Source of the DNA: Enterococcus columbae DSM 7374 = ATCC 51263
Lineage (GTDB): Bacteria; Bacillota; Bacilli; Lactobacillales; Enterococcaceae
DNA: 64,000 nucleotides
NCBI RefSeq assembly: GCF_000406925.1
Contig: NZ_KE136348.1
Coordinates: forward strand, 116,737 to 180,736
Reading direction: 5' to 3'
Part shown: in pieces, positions 7,521 through 15,876 of the stretch
Position numbering within the stretch: the stretch's first letter is position 1
How the letters are laid out: each line of letters opens with the position of its first letter
Position numbers and translations under genes: made by a program
Notes under the pieces: generated by a model
The model's input: the letters and a program-made list of their open reading frames with translations, nothing else
Database searches by the model: none
Told to the model about the DNA's origin: nothing

Positions 7521-8167
7521 AGAGGCTATGTGTTGAGCGTTTTGATACGAGTAAATAAGTTCCAAGTGGATGGAAAAGTCCTCCATCTATTAAGACTTTT
7601 ACAGCAACTTGGCTTATTTACCGAGTATCAGCTCAACAACATGCCGTTTATTGTAGAGGCTATGAGACAAGCGTTCTGGTTTGAGCAATAAGTCGTAGCG
7701 GTCGATAAAAGTGCATGGTTTTTAACACTTTTTCGACTGCAAGCTTATTGCCGAAAACCAGCTTGGCTCATGCCGTTTTTAGAGGCAATCAAGCGAGCGA
7801 TTTGCTATGAGTAAATAAGTCTAACTAGACCAAAAAAGTGCACAATTTTTAACACTTTTTTGGGATAGTTGCTTATTTACCGAATAGCAGCTCGATTGAT
7901 GCCGTTTATTGTAGAGGCTATGAGACAGCTCGCTCAGGCACGAGCAAATAAGCTTCAAAGGGATGGAAAAGTCCATTACTTTTAAGACTTTTACAGCACT
8001 TTGACTTATTTGACGAGTGACTAGCTGGCTCATGCCGTTTTCAGAGGCTATGTGTTGAGCGCTTTGATACGAGTAAATAAATTCCAAGTGGATGGAAAAG
8101 TTCTCCATCTTTTAAGACTTTTACAGCAACTTGGCTTATTTACCGAGTATCAGCTCAACAACATGCC
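7521..8167. repeat. Hairpin repeat array, family A (five tandem units), serC leader
   Basis: Five head-to-tail units begin at 7521, 7655, 7781, 7913 and 8043, each 125-134 bases, starting AGAGGC and ending CATGCC or GATGCC (units 1-4 then add GTTT). Each folds into a nested hairpin of outer, middle (AAATAAG/CTTATTT or similar) and apical (AAAAGTS/SACTTTT) stems. Arms change together: unit 1 pairs TGTTGAGC with GCTCAACA, unit 2 pairs ACAAGC with GCTTGG, unit 3 pairs AATCAAGCGAGC with GCTCGATTGAT. Units 1 and 5 are nearly identical. No coding potential or transposase was seen. The array fills the gap between serC and the kinase gene. Confidence 0.9.
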
Positions 8168-8189
8168 ACCTCTATTTTATGTGATTACA

Positions 8190-8218
8190 ATTATATCAGA
8201 TTAAAATTCATTAATAAA
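8190..8218 (-). promoter_or_regulatory. Probable promoter of the serine operon
   Basis: On the minus strand TATAAT (8195-8190) follows the kinase terminator and precedes the hairpin array; the -35 region TTTATT (8218-8213) at 17 bases is weak. Starting near 8183, the serC mRNA would carry about 680 leader bases made of the array. The -10 box is convincing; the assignment to serC rests on the lack of another site before the gene. Confidence 0.5.
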
Positions 8219-8259
8219 GTTTTAATTTAAAAGAATGCGAAAATTTTCTCAAACTTTAC

Positions 8260-8302
8260 AAAAAAAAGATTCACTACCTTAGATGAGGTAATGAATCTTT
8301 TA
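8260..8302 (-). terminator. Terminator behind the ROK kinase gene
   Basis: On the minus strand AAAGATTCATTACCTC pairs with AAGGTAGTGAATCTTT, ending in eight T residues. Confidence 0.92.
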
Positions 8303-8313
8303 ACTACTATAAA

Positions 8314-9180
8314 CTATTTTAACAAGTCTTTCGCCATAGCCAAACACCCAATTGTCGCTGCATTATCCACTAATTTAGGGGTTACAATGTACGCAGCTAA
8401 GTCTGGTGTTTTCACATAGTTCTTTAATAATTCCGTAAAGTGACGATGCACTCGCTCCATCATGTGCGCTTGTTTCATCACACCCCCACCAAAAATAATG
8501 ACATCTGGTGAAAGCATTAGCGTTGTATTATATGCACATTGAGCAATGTAATAAGCTTCTTGTTCCCAATATGGATGATCAGCAGGCACATCTTGGCCTT
8601 TCATTCCCAAACGTTTTTCCACAGCCGGTCCAGCTGCCATCCCTTCTAAGCAATTACCATGGAATGGACAAGCCCCTTCAAAATGATCGTCTTTATGAGG
8701 AACCACTAACATATGCCCCATTTCAGGATGACTAAAGCCTTCAATGAAATGACCATTTTGAATAGCGCCACCACCTACACCAGTACCAATTGTATAGTAG
8801 ACGACACTTCTTTTCCCCTTACCATGACCATAATAATATTCACCGTAAGCTGCTGCATTCACATCTGTAGTCCATGCAACTGGTAAATCAAAGGCAGCTT
8901 TTAGCGCACCAACAAAATTATAGTTTTGCCATGCAAGCTTAGGGGTTGAGGTAATATAGCCATAGGTTGCTGAATCTGGATGAATATCAATTGGTCCAAA
9001 TGAGCCAACGCCGATGCTAGCTAATTCTGCTTGATATTCTTTGAAAAAGTTAATGACATCCGTCATCGTTTCCTCTGGGGTAGTGGTAGGAAAGCTTTCA
9101 CGAGCTACGATATTTAATTCTTCATCACCGATAGCACAAACAAACTTAGTGCCTCCCGCTTCAATTGATCCAAAATACAT
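8314..9180 (-). CDS. scrK: ROK-family fructokinase
   Basis: 288 residues. The ATP-binding start FGSIEAGGTKFVCAIGD, the catalytic-loop region WTTDVNAAAYGEYYYGHG with TIGTGVGGG, and the zinc-site cluster GHMLV...CPFHGNCLEGMAAGPA match Gram-positive fructokinases, which phosphorylate free fructose. ATG 9180 follows AAAGGAGTG; two upstream codons of the open frame (TTG) have no ribosome site. It follows the EIIA gene by 58 bases and would use fructose released by the GH32 enzyme encoded next door. Glucose or mannose kinase activity cannot be excluded, so the symbol is provisional. Confidence 0.85.
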   Translation of the reverse strand: MYFGSIEAGGTKFVCAIGDEELNIVARESFPTTTPEETMTDVINFFKEYQAELASIGVGSFGPIDIHPDSATYGYITSTPKLAWQNYNFVGALKAAFDLPVAWTTDVNAAAYGEYYYGHGKGKRSVVYYTIGTGVGGGAIQNGHFIEGFSHPEMGHMLVVPHKDDHFEGACPFHGNCLEGMAAGPAVEKRLGMKGQDVPADHPYWEQEAYYIAQCAYNTTLMLSPDVIIFGGGVMKQAHMMERVHRHFTELLKNYVKTPDLAAYIVTPKLVDNAATIGCLAMAKDLLK

Positions 9181-9238
9181 ACTAAGCACTCCTTTGATTT
9201 TGATGGTTTCGTTTTCAGCTTATTTTATAGAATCATAA

Positions 9239-9766
9239 TTATTTAGTTACTTCTAAGACGACTTCTTTACTATTGACTTGGCCTAAATGAGTTGGTTTAA
9301 CGTCTTGATATTGATCAGTGTTCGTAACAATCAACATAACAGTCGTATCATAGCCTGCCTTACTGATTGCTTGACGATCAAAAGTACCTAGTAATTCACC
9401 AGCTTGGATTTTATCGCCTTGCTTTTTGTTCGTAGTGAAATGTTTACCTTCTAAATTCACAGTATCCACACCGATATGAATTAATAGCTCCATACCACTA
9501 TCTGCTTGAATACCATAAGCATGACCAGTTGGATAGGCCACTGTTAAAGTACCAGAAACCGGTGCATAGACTTGATCAGCTTGTGGAATAATCCCTACAC
9601 CTTTCCCCATCATTTCACTTGAAAAAACTGGATCCTTTACCGTTTTTAATTCGACAGCTTCACCAGTTACTACTGCTGCTACTTGATTTTCAGCTAAATT
9701 AATAGCGCTTACAGATTCCGCATGAATTTCCGGTTTTTTACCAAATAATTTATCAAAAATGCCCAT
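9239..9766 (-). CDS. Stand-alone PTS glucose-type EIIA protein
   Basis: 175 residues of the EIIA-Glc (Crr-like) fold. YAPVSGTLTV begins the domain near residue 67, with the paired active-site histidines in YPTGHAYGI (H82) and MELLIHIGVDTV (H97, phosphorylated by HPr). There is no linked EIIBC. Such free EIIA proteins can supply phosphate to sugar PTS permeases lacking an EIIA domain, or regulate non-PTS transporters and kinases. It has its own strong promoter and operator and is followed by the fructokinase gene, so it belongs to the saccharide regulon. Confidence 0.92.
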   Translation of the reverse strand: MGIFDKLFGKKPEIHAESVSAINLAENQVAAVVTGEAVELKTVKDPVFSSEMMGKGVGIIPQADQVYAPVSGTLTVAYPTGHAYGIQADSGMELLIHIGVDTVNLEGKHFTTNKKQGDKIQAGELLGTFDRQAISKAGYDTTVMLIVTNTDQYQDVKPTHLGQVNSKEVVLEVTK

Positions 9767-9797
9767 AATATTCTATTCTCCTTTACTTTCCGCAAAA

Positions 9798-9848
9798 TGT
9801 GGGAACGGTTCTACATTTTTATCATACTAAATTTTCTGATTTTGTCAA
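9798..9848 (-). promoter_or_regulatory. Promoter and LacI-type operator of the EIIA-kinase operon
   Basis: On the minus strand TTGACA (9848-9843) and TATGAT (9826-9821) are 16 bases apart. Immediately downstream TGTAGAACCGTTCCCACA (9815-9798) is an interrupted palindrome around a central CG, the form bound by LacI-family repressors or CcpA, and it covers the likely start point. Which regulator binds is not shown by the sequence. Confidence 0.72.
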
Positions 9849-9883
9849 CCGGATTCATGACAAATATATTATAATCTATGTTT

Positions 9884-11245
9884 TTAGATTTGCGAATAAA
9901 CTTTCTTTATTCCTTCTATATAGAATACAGATGTAAGCACTTCTTTTCCATCGTTAACAAAGATTTCAATACTCTGTTGATCAATGTAAACTGTCAAATG
10001 AGTGGCTTGGATTTGCACACCACGGTATAGAACTGGATTCCGTTCTTCACCAATTAACTGATACTTCAAATTCTTTCTATCAATATAAACTTCTTTTCTA
10101 AAAGCATCGTATCCAAAGCATAAATAATCATCTTTTGTTCCTAGTCTCAGAGCGATACTTTCATTTATATCAATCTCAATTTTTGAAGGTTCCTTAATCT
10201 CTTCATTTAGATGAGATTCAATGAACTGGTTAGACAAACTTTCTGGTAATTTTTGCATTATTTGGTTGTCTTTTACTGTCAAGATTCGAGGTAAGCACAT
10301 CGAACCAAACCAACCATGTTGTAATTGATCAGTAACTAGTGGACGTCCCCAAGTATGCATCCAAGCAATCATGATTCGTTCATTATTTGCATTTTTAGTT
10401 GTTTGAGCAGCATAAAAGTCATGACCATGGTCAATTTCTTTAAGGTTGTTAGGATAAAATTTTCCTATTTGCCAGTCCACTCGACCTTCCATAATAATAT
10501 TGGAATTTTGATTATTAAAATCCAAGTGTTCAGAATGATATTGCATCGGAGACACAATCAGATAACTTTGACCATGCATTTCAAAATAATCTGGGCATTC
10601 CCAGACAATTCCTTGATGTTTTTCACCTTTTAGAAAAATTGACTTAAAGGACCATTCAATCAAATTCTCAGACTCTATTAAAACAATACAGCCAACTTGA
10701 TCTTGATGTTGAGTTGCAACCACAGCGTAGTATTTTCCATTTTTAGTAAATAACTTTGGATCACGAAAATCACTTCTACTAATTTCATTAGGTAATTGTT
10801 GACCTGTAATAACTGGATTTTCCTTAATTTTATGGAAAGTAATACCATCAGTAGAGTAAGCCATATTCTGCACTTGAGAAATTGAGCCATCTTCATTCAC
10901 AATATGGCCGGTATACATTAACCAAAGTGTATCATCAACTACTAAAGCTGAACCTGAAAAACAACCATTTTTGTCATAATCTTGATCTGGTGCTAAGGCG
11001 ATAGGTAAATATTCCCAATGCGCTAAATCCTTGCTTTTCGCATGACCCCAATGCATTGTATCCCATTTACTATCATAAGGATTATACTGATAAAAAAGAT
11101 GATATTCTCCTTTATAATATACGAAGCCATTAGGATCATTCATCCAACCAATTTCTGGAACAAAATGTAATTTGGGCTGATAGGTTGATTGTACATTATT
11201 CTTATTTGCTTCAATATATTTATTTGCACGTTCAATACTATACAT
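9884..11245 (-). CDS. GH32 beta-fructosidase (sucrose-6-phosphate hydrolase or levanase type)
   Basis: 453 residues with no signal peptide, so probably cytosolic. The GH32 motifs are in order: WMNDPNG near residue 34 with the nucleophile Asp37, FYQYNP, DFRDPKLF near 160, and WECPDYFE near 216, which contains the acid/base Glu. A beta-sandwich domain forms the last ~120 residues. It would release fructose from sucrose, sucrose-6-phosphate or fructo-oligosaccharides. ATG 11245 follows AGGAGGATATTC, 10 bases behind the ABC binding-protein gene. That coupling favours imported, unphosphorylated oligosaccharides as substrate. Specificity is inferred. Confidence 0.9.
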   Translation of the reverse strand: MYSIERANKYIEANKNNVQSTYQPKLHFVPEIGWMNDPNGFVYYKGEYHLFYQYNPYDSKWDTMHWGHAKSKDLAHWEYLPIALAPDQDYDKNGCFSGSALVVDDTLWLMYTGHIVNEDGSISQVQNMAYSTDGITFHKIKENPVITGQQLPNEISRSDFRDPKLFTKNGKYYAVVATQHQDQVGCIVLIESENLIEWSFKSIFLKGEKHQGIVWECPDYFEMHGQSYLIVSPMQYHSEHLDFNNQNSNIIMEGRVDWQIGKFYPNNLKEIDHGHDFYAAQTTKNANNERIMIAWMHTWGRPLVTDQLQHGWFGSMCLPRILTVKDNQIMQKLPESLSNQFIESHLNEEIKEPSKIEIDINESIALRLGTKDDYLCFGYDAFRKEVYIDRKNLKYQLIGEERNPVLYRGVQIQATHLTVYIDQQSIEIFVNDGKEVLTSVFYIEGIKKVYSQI

Positions 11246-11255
11246 GAATATCCTC

Positions 11256-12866
11256 CTAATGATTCTTTTGATTGATATCATAATATTTTTGCTTAATCTT
11301 CAACCAATCGTTTAAGCCATATTTATCTAGATCTTTCAAATAACTATCCCATTCTTTATCAATATTGCCATTTACAATCCATTCTGCACGTTTACGATAA
11401 ATATAATCATTCATATCTGCTTCTACTTGGCTAATCTTGTCTAAATCTTTTTCTTTCATGAATACTTTTGGATAGATATTTTCATTGTCCATATAAGGAA
11501 CATAGTATTCTTTCAACAAATCTAAACGCCATTTTGCATCATCAGGCATTGTGGTCACTTTTCCATAATAACTATTTAGAATGGCTAATGGTCCACCAAT
11601 TTCAGTCTTTTGACGCAATTCAGCTGGTGCCGTACCTTCTAATGGTAAGTGTTTCAATGAATTCGTTGCTTTATCAAATTCGAAAATATTTTGTTGTTTC
11701 TTATCGCCATAAGTTCCCCAGTTATTTTGGACAGATTGAAGTGGTCGATATTGATAATCAATCCATTTGGCAGTTAACTCAAGGTTTTTATTGGCACTTG
11801 TAATCACCATACGATCGCGTTGGAATCCCATACCATTTGAGCGAGTAATATGTTTTTTACCACTTGGGCCAGCCAATGCAGGTAATACATCATAAGAATC
11901 ATTCATGCCTGATACATTCGCCTTATCCCAAGTAAAGTAAACACCATAACGTTTTTCCGCCCCTTTGGCAATATAAGTATTCCAGTCTTGTTCAAAAGCT
12001 TCTTTATCAATTAATCCTTTTTCTTGTAATTGGCGCATAAATTTAACGCCTTCTTTATATTCTTCATTATCAGCAGTAAAATCGACTGTACCATCATTAT
12101 TTACAACTAAGTGATCATCATTGTCCCCGATACCAAATGCTCCGAACAACATTTTGAAATCTTCATTACCTCCACCATTTACAAAGGACATCGGAATTTC
12201 ATCTTGTTTACCATTTCCGTTTGGATCTTGCGTTTTAAAGGCTTCTAAAACTTTCACTAAATCATCTGTTGTTTGTGGCATTGGCAAGTTCAATTTTTTC
12301 AACCAATCGACATTAATCCAAGCCATATCATTCACACTATGAATAGACTCTTTACCTTCACCTAATTCTTCAATCCAAGGGAAAGAATAAATATGTCCAT
12401 CCGGTGCTGTAATCATGGATTTGTATTGAGGGTTTTCATCAAGAATTTTTTTCAAGTTAGGCATATAGTCTTTAATTAAATCTTCTACAGGAATGATGAC
12501 GCCTTGTTTTGCCCAGTTCATTAATTCCACATCTGAAGCCCCATCATTATGAATGGCATCTGGTAAATCACCAGAAGAAATATCTAGGTTACGTTTTTCA
12601 GCAAAATCAGATTGATAATTGGTCCAATCAATATGCACATTTGTCGCTTTTTCCATCCGCTTTAAAATCAATTTTTGGTTTGGATTTTTTGGTGATAATG
12701 GTGAAGAAGAAGTCATAAATTTCAAAGTCACTTCATCTTTTAAAGGAAATTTCACTTTTTCTAATTTATAATCTGGGCTCGCTGCTTCATCTTTTTTGCT
12801 ACAACCCGCTAATAAAAGTGCACTGCTCGCTACCAAAACACTACCTACTGTCATCCATTTTTTCAT
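11256..12866 (-). CDS. LplA-type ABC transporter substrate-binding lipoprotein
   Basis: 536 residues. The signal peptide MKKWMTVGSVLVASSALLL ends in the lipobox LLAGC, so Cys is lipidated and the protein is anchored outside the membrane. The rest is a large extracellular solute-binding protein of the LplA/family 1 type (DWTNYQSDFAEKRNLDISSGDLPD). ATG 12866 follows GGAGAAAAATATC. With the two permease genes upstream and the GH32 gene downstream it likely binds a fructose-containing oligosaccharide. A calcium-site-like DPNGNGKQDE occurs near residue 210, as in other carbohydrate-binding lipoproteins. Confidence 0.9.
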   Translation of the reverse strand: MKKWMTVGSVLVASSALLLAGCSKKDEAASPDYKLEKVKFPLKDEVTLKFMTSSSPLSPKNPNQKLILKRMEKATNVHIDWTNYQSDFAEKRNLDISSGDLPDAIHNDGASDVELMNWAKQGVIIPVEDLIKDYMPNLKKILDENPQYKSMITAPDGHIYSFPWIEELGEGKESIHSVNDMAWINVDWLKKLNLPMPQTTDDLVKVLEAFKTQDPNGNGKQDEIPMSFVNGGGNEDFKMLFGAFGIGDNDDHLVVNNDGTVDFTADNEEYKEGVKFMRQLQEKGLIDKEAFEQDWNTYIAKGAEKRYGVYFTWDKANVSGMNDSYDVLPALAGPSGKKHITRSNGMGFQRDRMVITSANKNLELTAKWIDYQYRPLQSVQNNWGTYGDKKQQNIFEFDKATNSLKHLPLEGTAPAELRQKTEIGGPLAILNSYYGKVTTMPDDAKWRLDLLKEYYVPYMDNENIYPKVFMKEKDLDKISQVEADMNDYIYRKRAEWIVNGNIDKEWDSYLKDLDKYGLNDWLKIKQKYYDINQKNH

Positions 12867-12894
12867 GATATTTTTCTCCAATCTAAAATTATTT

Positions 12895-13782
12895 TTATCC
12901 TTTAAGTGAACCAACCATAATTCCTTTATCAAAGTATTTTTGGAAGAACGGATACATAACAATCAATGGTAAACTTGAAATGACAATTGTCGCATATTTA
13001 ATCATTTCAGCCAAGCGCTTCATCTCGTTCATTGCAGCTTGTGCCCCAATCATATCTTTGGCTGGTTGACTTTGAATTAAGATTTTACGTAAAACTAATT
13101 GCAATGGTTCTAAATTCGGATCCTTGATATAAATCATCGCATCAAAATATGAATTCCATTGGCCAACAAAAGCATACAAGAATAATACAAACATAATTGG
13201 TTTCGCTAAAGGTAACATAATTTTCAAGAATATCTGTAAGTCATTTGCACCATCAATCACTGCTGCTTCAACCAATTCTTTTGGTAATCCTTGGAAATAA
13301 GTTCGCGCTAAAATAATATTCCATACATTGACTGCACCAGGTAAAACAATCGCCCACATTGTATTTAGCATCCCTAATTGTTTAACCAAAAGGTAAGTTG
13401 GGACTAACCCACCGCTAAAGAACATAGTAATGATTAAAAAGATATTGACCCATTTACGTCCAACTAACTCTTTATTTGCTAATGGATAAGCGGTTAATAC
13501 AGAAATCGCAACGGTTAAAACTGAGAAAGTAAAGGAATATAATAGCGAGTTTAAAAAACCTCGAAGTATCGACTTATCACTAAATACTCTGGCATATCCT
13601 TCTGTTGTCCAATCTTTAGGGTTAAAACTAATTCCTTTGCTCACTAATACTTGTGGATCCATAAAAGAGGCGACAAGAATATAAACTAAAGGAACAAACG
13701 TAATTAGTACTAAAAAAGCAATAATAATCTTATTTAATACCAACATTCTTTTATCAAACTTGGTATACATTTTCATATTCAT
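12895..13782 (-). CDS. ABC sugar permease, LplC/YtcP type
   Basis: 295 residues with six expected membrane spans and the cytoplasmic EAA loop VEAAVIDGANDLQIFLKIMLPLAKP, which contacts an ATPase. ATG 13782 is chosen because AGGAGGG stands eight bases upstream; the longer frame overlaps the previous gene. It pairs with the LplB-type permease. No ATPase gene is in this locus, so a shared MsmK/MsmX-type ATPase encoded elsewhere would have to power it, as is known for this importer class. Confidence 0.92.
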   Translation of the reverse strand: MNMKMYTKFDKRMLVLNKIIIAFLVLITFVPLVYILVASFMDPQVLVSKGISFNPKDWTTEGYARVFSDKSILRGFLNSLLYSFTFSVLTVAISVLTAYPLANKELVGRKWVNIFLIITMFFSGGLVPTYLLVKQLGMLNTMWAIVLPGAVNVWNIILARTYFQGLPKELVEAAVIDGANDLQIFLKIMLPLAKPIMFVLFLYAFVGQWNSYFDAMIYIKDPNLEPLQLVLRKILIQSQPAKDMIGAQAAMNEMKRLAEMIKYATIVISSLPLIVMYPFFQKYFDKGIMVGSLKG

Positions 13783-13795
13783 ACGATTTTCCCTC

Positions 13796-14719
13796 CTATA
13801 ATCCTTGACCATCATTAACTTTAGAAACTAGTTTATTCACCGCAACAAGTAAGATTACATTAATCACCGTATTAAACAAGCCAACTGCTGTAGAATAAGA
13901 ATAATCACCAGAGACTAGCCCCACTTTATAAACATAAGTCGCAATAATTTCAGATGAAGTAAGGTTGAGTGAAGTTTGCATCAAATAAGCTTTTTCATAC
14001 CCAACGCTCATAATGCCACCAGCTGCTAAAATAAACTGAATCACCATAATTGGCTTTAAAGTTGGAATGTCAATGTGCCAAATACGTTGAAAAATATTCG
14101 CACCGTCTAATTTTGCCGCTTCAACTAATGAGGTATCCACATTTACTAAAGTCGCGGTATACAATGTCGAAGCCCAACCCATTCCTTGCCAAATCCCACT
14201 AAAGATGTATAATGGACGGAACCAATCAGGATCAGTTAAGAAGCTCGCTTTTATCCCAAAGAAACCAAGGATATGATTCACTGGTCCGTCTACTGAGAAG
14301 AACAAGAAAATCATCCCAACAATGACAACCACTGAAATAAAATTCGGTGCATATAATACCAATTGAATCCGTTTCTTTGCTTTTTCACTCAATAATTGAT
14401 TTAACATAATGGCTAAAATAATCGGTGGCAAAAAGCCGAGTAATAAGCCATAAACACTTAATTTCAGAGTATTCATCAATAAATTCATAAAATTAGGTGA
14501 AGAGAGGAATTTTTCAAACTCAGAAAAACCAACCCATGGGCTACCTAAAATTCCACGTAACGGATTATAGTCCTTAAAGGCAATGAGCACACCGTACATC
14601 GGAATATACTTAAAAATAAAAGTTAATACTAATCCAGGCACTAACATCGCAAGTAATAATTTCTGTTTTTTCACCTTTTGAAGGAATGAATCACTCTTAT
14701 TCACTGATACTTTATTCAT
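13796..14719 (-). CDS. ABC sugar permease, LplB type
   Basis: 307 residues. An N-terminal cytoplasmic stretch is followed by KLLLAMLVPGLVLTFIFKYIPMYGVLIAFKDYNP, typical of LplB proteins. Six spans are expected, and the EAA loop SLVEAAKLDGANIFQRIWHIDIPTLKP sits near residue 200. It is the first gene of the importer operon, behind GGAGGAAATT and under the operator-flanked promoter at 14735-14874. It forms the heterodimeric pore with the LplC-type partner just downstream. Confidence 0.92.
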   Translation of the reverse strand: MNKVSVNKSDSFLQKVKKQKLLLAMLVPGLVLTFIFKYIPMYGVLIAFKDYNPLRGILGSPWVGFSEFEKFLSSPNFMNLLMNTLKLSVYGLLLGFLPPIILAIMLNQLLSEKAKKRIQLVLYAPNFISVVVIVGMIFLFFSVDGPVNHILGFFGIKASFLTDPDWFRPLYIFSGIWQGMGWASTLYTATLVNVDTSLVEAAKLDGANIFQRIWHIDIPTLKPIMVIQFILAAGGIMSVGYEKAYLMQTSLNLTSSEIIATYVYKVGLVSGDYSYSTAVGLFNTVINVILLVAVNKLVSKVNDGQGL

Positions 14720-14734
14720 AATTTCCTCCTTTTT

Positions 14735-14746
14735 TGAAACGTTTCA
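14735..14746. promoter_or_regulatory. LacI-family operator, proximal
   Basis: The perfect palindrome TGAAACGTTTCA lies between the importer promoter and its first gene, close to the ribosome site. It is probably bound by the LacI-family protein encoded at 14884-15876, or by CcpA. Confidence 0.75.
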
Positions 14747-14796
14747 TTTTTGTTTTAAAAGTAAAGAGAGTCGCGCGTAACCTCTCTAACTTTTTT

Positions 14797-14808
14797 TGAA
14801 ACGTTTCA
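14797..14808. promoter_or_regulatory. LacI-family operator, distal
   Basis: A second copy of TGAAACGTTTCA, within the larger palindrome TTTGAAACGTTTCAAA, lies 62 bases from the first. Six helical turns at 10.4 bp per turn would be about 62 bases, so the sites face the same side and could be bridged by one tetramer or two cooperating dimers. Confidence 0.75.
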
Positions 14809-14845
14809 AATTTTGCTAAATAAAAAAATCATTTCTGACAAGTTG

Positions 14846-14874
14846 ATACTAACATTGGTAACGCTTCCTGTCAA
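14846..14874 (-). promoter_or_regulatory. Importer operon promoter with embedded cre-like site
   Basis: On the minus strand TTGACA (14874-14869), 17 bases, TAGTAT (14851-14846). The spacer contains GGAAGCGTTACCA, close to the catabolite responsive element consensus, so CcpA binding would block the promoter in rich sugar. Confidence 0.75.
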
Positions 14875-14883
14875 TAGATTTTT

Positions 14884-15876
14884 TTAATTTTTTGTTGTTG
14901 GACCTTCTATGTAGGTTACTGGCAAGATATACTGTAACTTTTTAGGTGACTCTCCTCCAATTTTCTGTATAATTAATTCGACAGCTTTTTGAGCCATTGA
15001 TTCCAATGGCTGACGAATGGTGGTAACTGGTGTGTTTCTTTCAACAGCCATTTTAATCCCATCAAACCCTATCACTTGAACATCTTCTGGTACGCTTTTA
15101 CCAATTAGCTTCAATTCCTCTATCACATCTAATGCAGTAAAATCATTAATTGCAAATATTGCATCAATGAATGGATTTTCTACTAAAAATTCATGTAGCT
15201 TTCCTTTAAAATCAGTAAATGGTTCTTCTAAATCAAAAGCAACAAATGGTAGGCCCGCATTTAAAATGGTTTTTTCAAAATATTGTCGGCGTTTTTTCGT
15301 TTCATTAATGGTTTTGTTATGACTTCCCACAAAAGCAAAATGAGTGCCACCTTTTTCAATTAGCTTTTCTGCTGCAATCGTAGCACCTAAAGCATTATCA
15401 GCAGAAACACAAGCAATATGCTTGTCCGTATAAGTACGGTCAATACTTACAAATGGAATATCTGTAGATAAGTGGGATTCAATAGGACTATAGGTAATGG
15501 CAATAATACCATCTACTTTATTTTGTTCTAACATTTGGATAATTTCTACTTCTGAATTATACTGACCTATATTACATAAGAGTGTTTTATATCCTTTGCT
15601 TGCTAACAATTGTTCGATGTATTGTGCGAATTCACTAAAAAATGGATGCCAAATCGTGGGAACTATCAAACCAATTGTTGAGGTTTGATTTTTTTTCATA
15701 CCTCGAGCATAAGCATTTGGAATATAATTCAATTCTTTAATCGCAGCCTTCACTTTTTTTAGAGTAGATTGTTTGATACCACTTTCATTATTTATCACGC
15801 GAGAAACTGTTCCAACACTCACACCTGCTAACTGAGCCACATCTTTCATTGTAATTGATTCTTTTATTTTCTCCAT
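14884..15876 (-). CDS. LacI-family transcriptional regulator, local repressor
   Basis: 330 residues: a helix-turn-helix TMKDVAQLAGVSVGTVSRVINN, the hinge helix NAYARGMKKNQ and a periplasmic-binding-protein-like sensor domain (GLIVPTIWHPFFSEFAQYIEQLL onward). ATG 15876 is preceded by AAGGAGGTGATTTGA. It stands directly upstream of, and in the same direction as, the ABC-GH32 operon, and two LacI-type operators lie between. It is therefore the likely repressor of that operon, responding to a fructoside; the ligand is inferred. Confidence 0.9.
   Translation of the reverse strand: MEKIKESITMKDVAQLAGVSVGTVSRVINNESGIKQSTLKKVKAAIKELNYIPNAYARGMKKNQTSTIGLIVPTIWHPFFSEFAQYIEQLLASKGYKTLLCNIGQYNSEVEIIQMLEQNKVDGIIAITYSPIESHLSTDIPFVSIDRTYTDKHIACVSADNALGATIAAEKLIEKGGTHFAFVGSHNKTINETKKRRQYFEKTILNAGLPFVAFDLEEPFTDFKGKLHEFLVENPFIDAIFAINDFTALDVIEELKLIGKSVPEDVQVIGFDGIKMAVERNTPVTTIRQPLESMAQKAVELIIQKIGGESPKKLQYILPVTYIEGPTTKN

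Noticed and set aside
7821..8108. A 95-codon open frame within the family A array
   Set aside because: It merely reads through two repeat units, has no ribosome site, and its composition follows the hairpin arms.
7521..8167. CRISPR array
   Set aside because: Units are 125-134 bases and fully repeated end to end, with no short repeat-unique spacer alternation and no cas genes nearby.
7500..8167. T-box or known riboswitch in the serC leader
   Set aside because: No T-box core (GGTGGNACC) and no recognisable ligand-binding core; only repeated hairpins.
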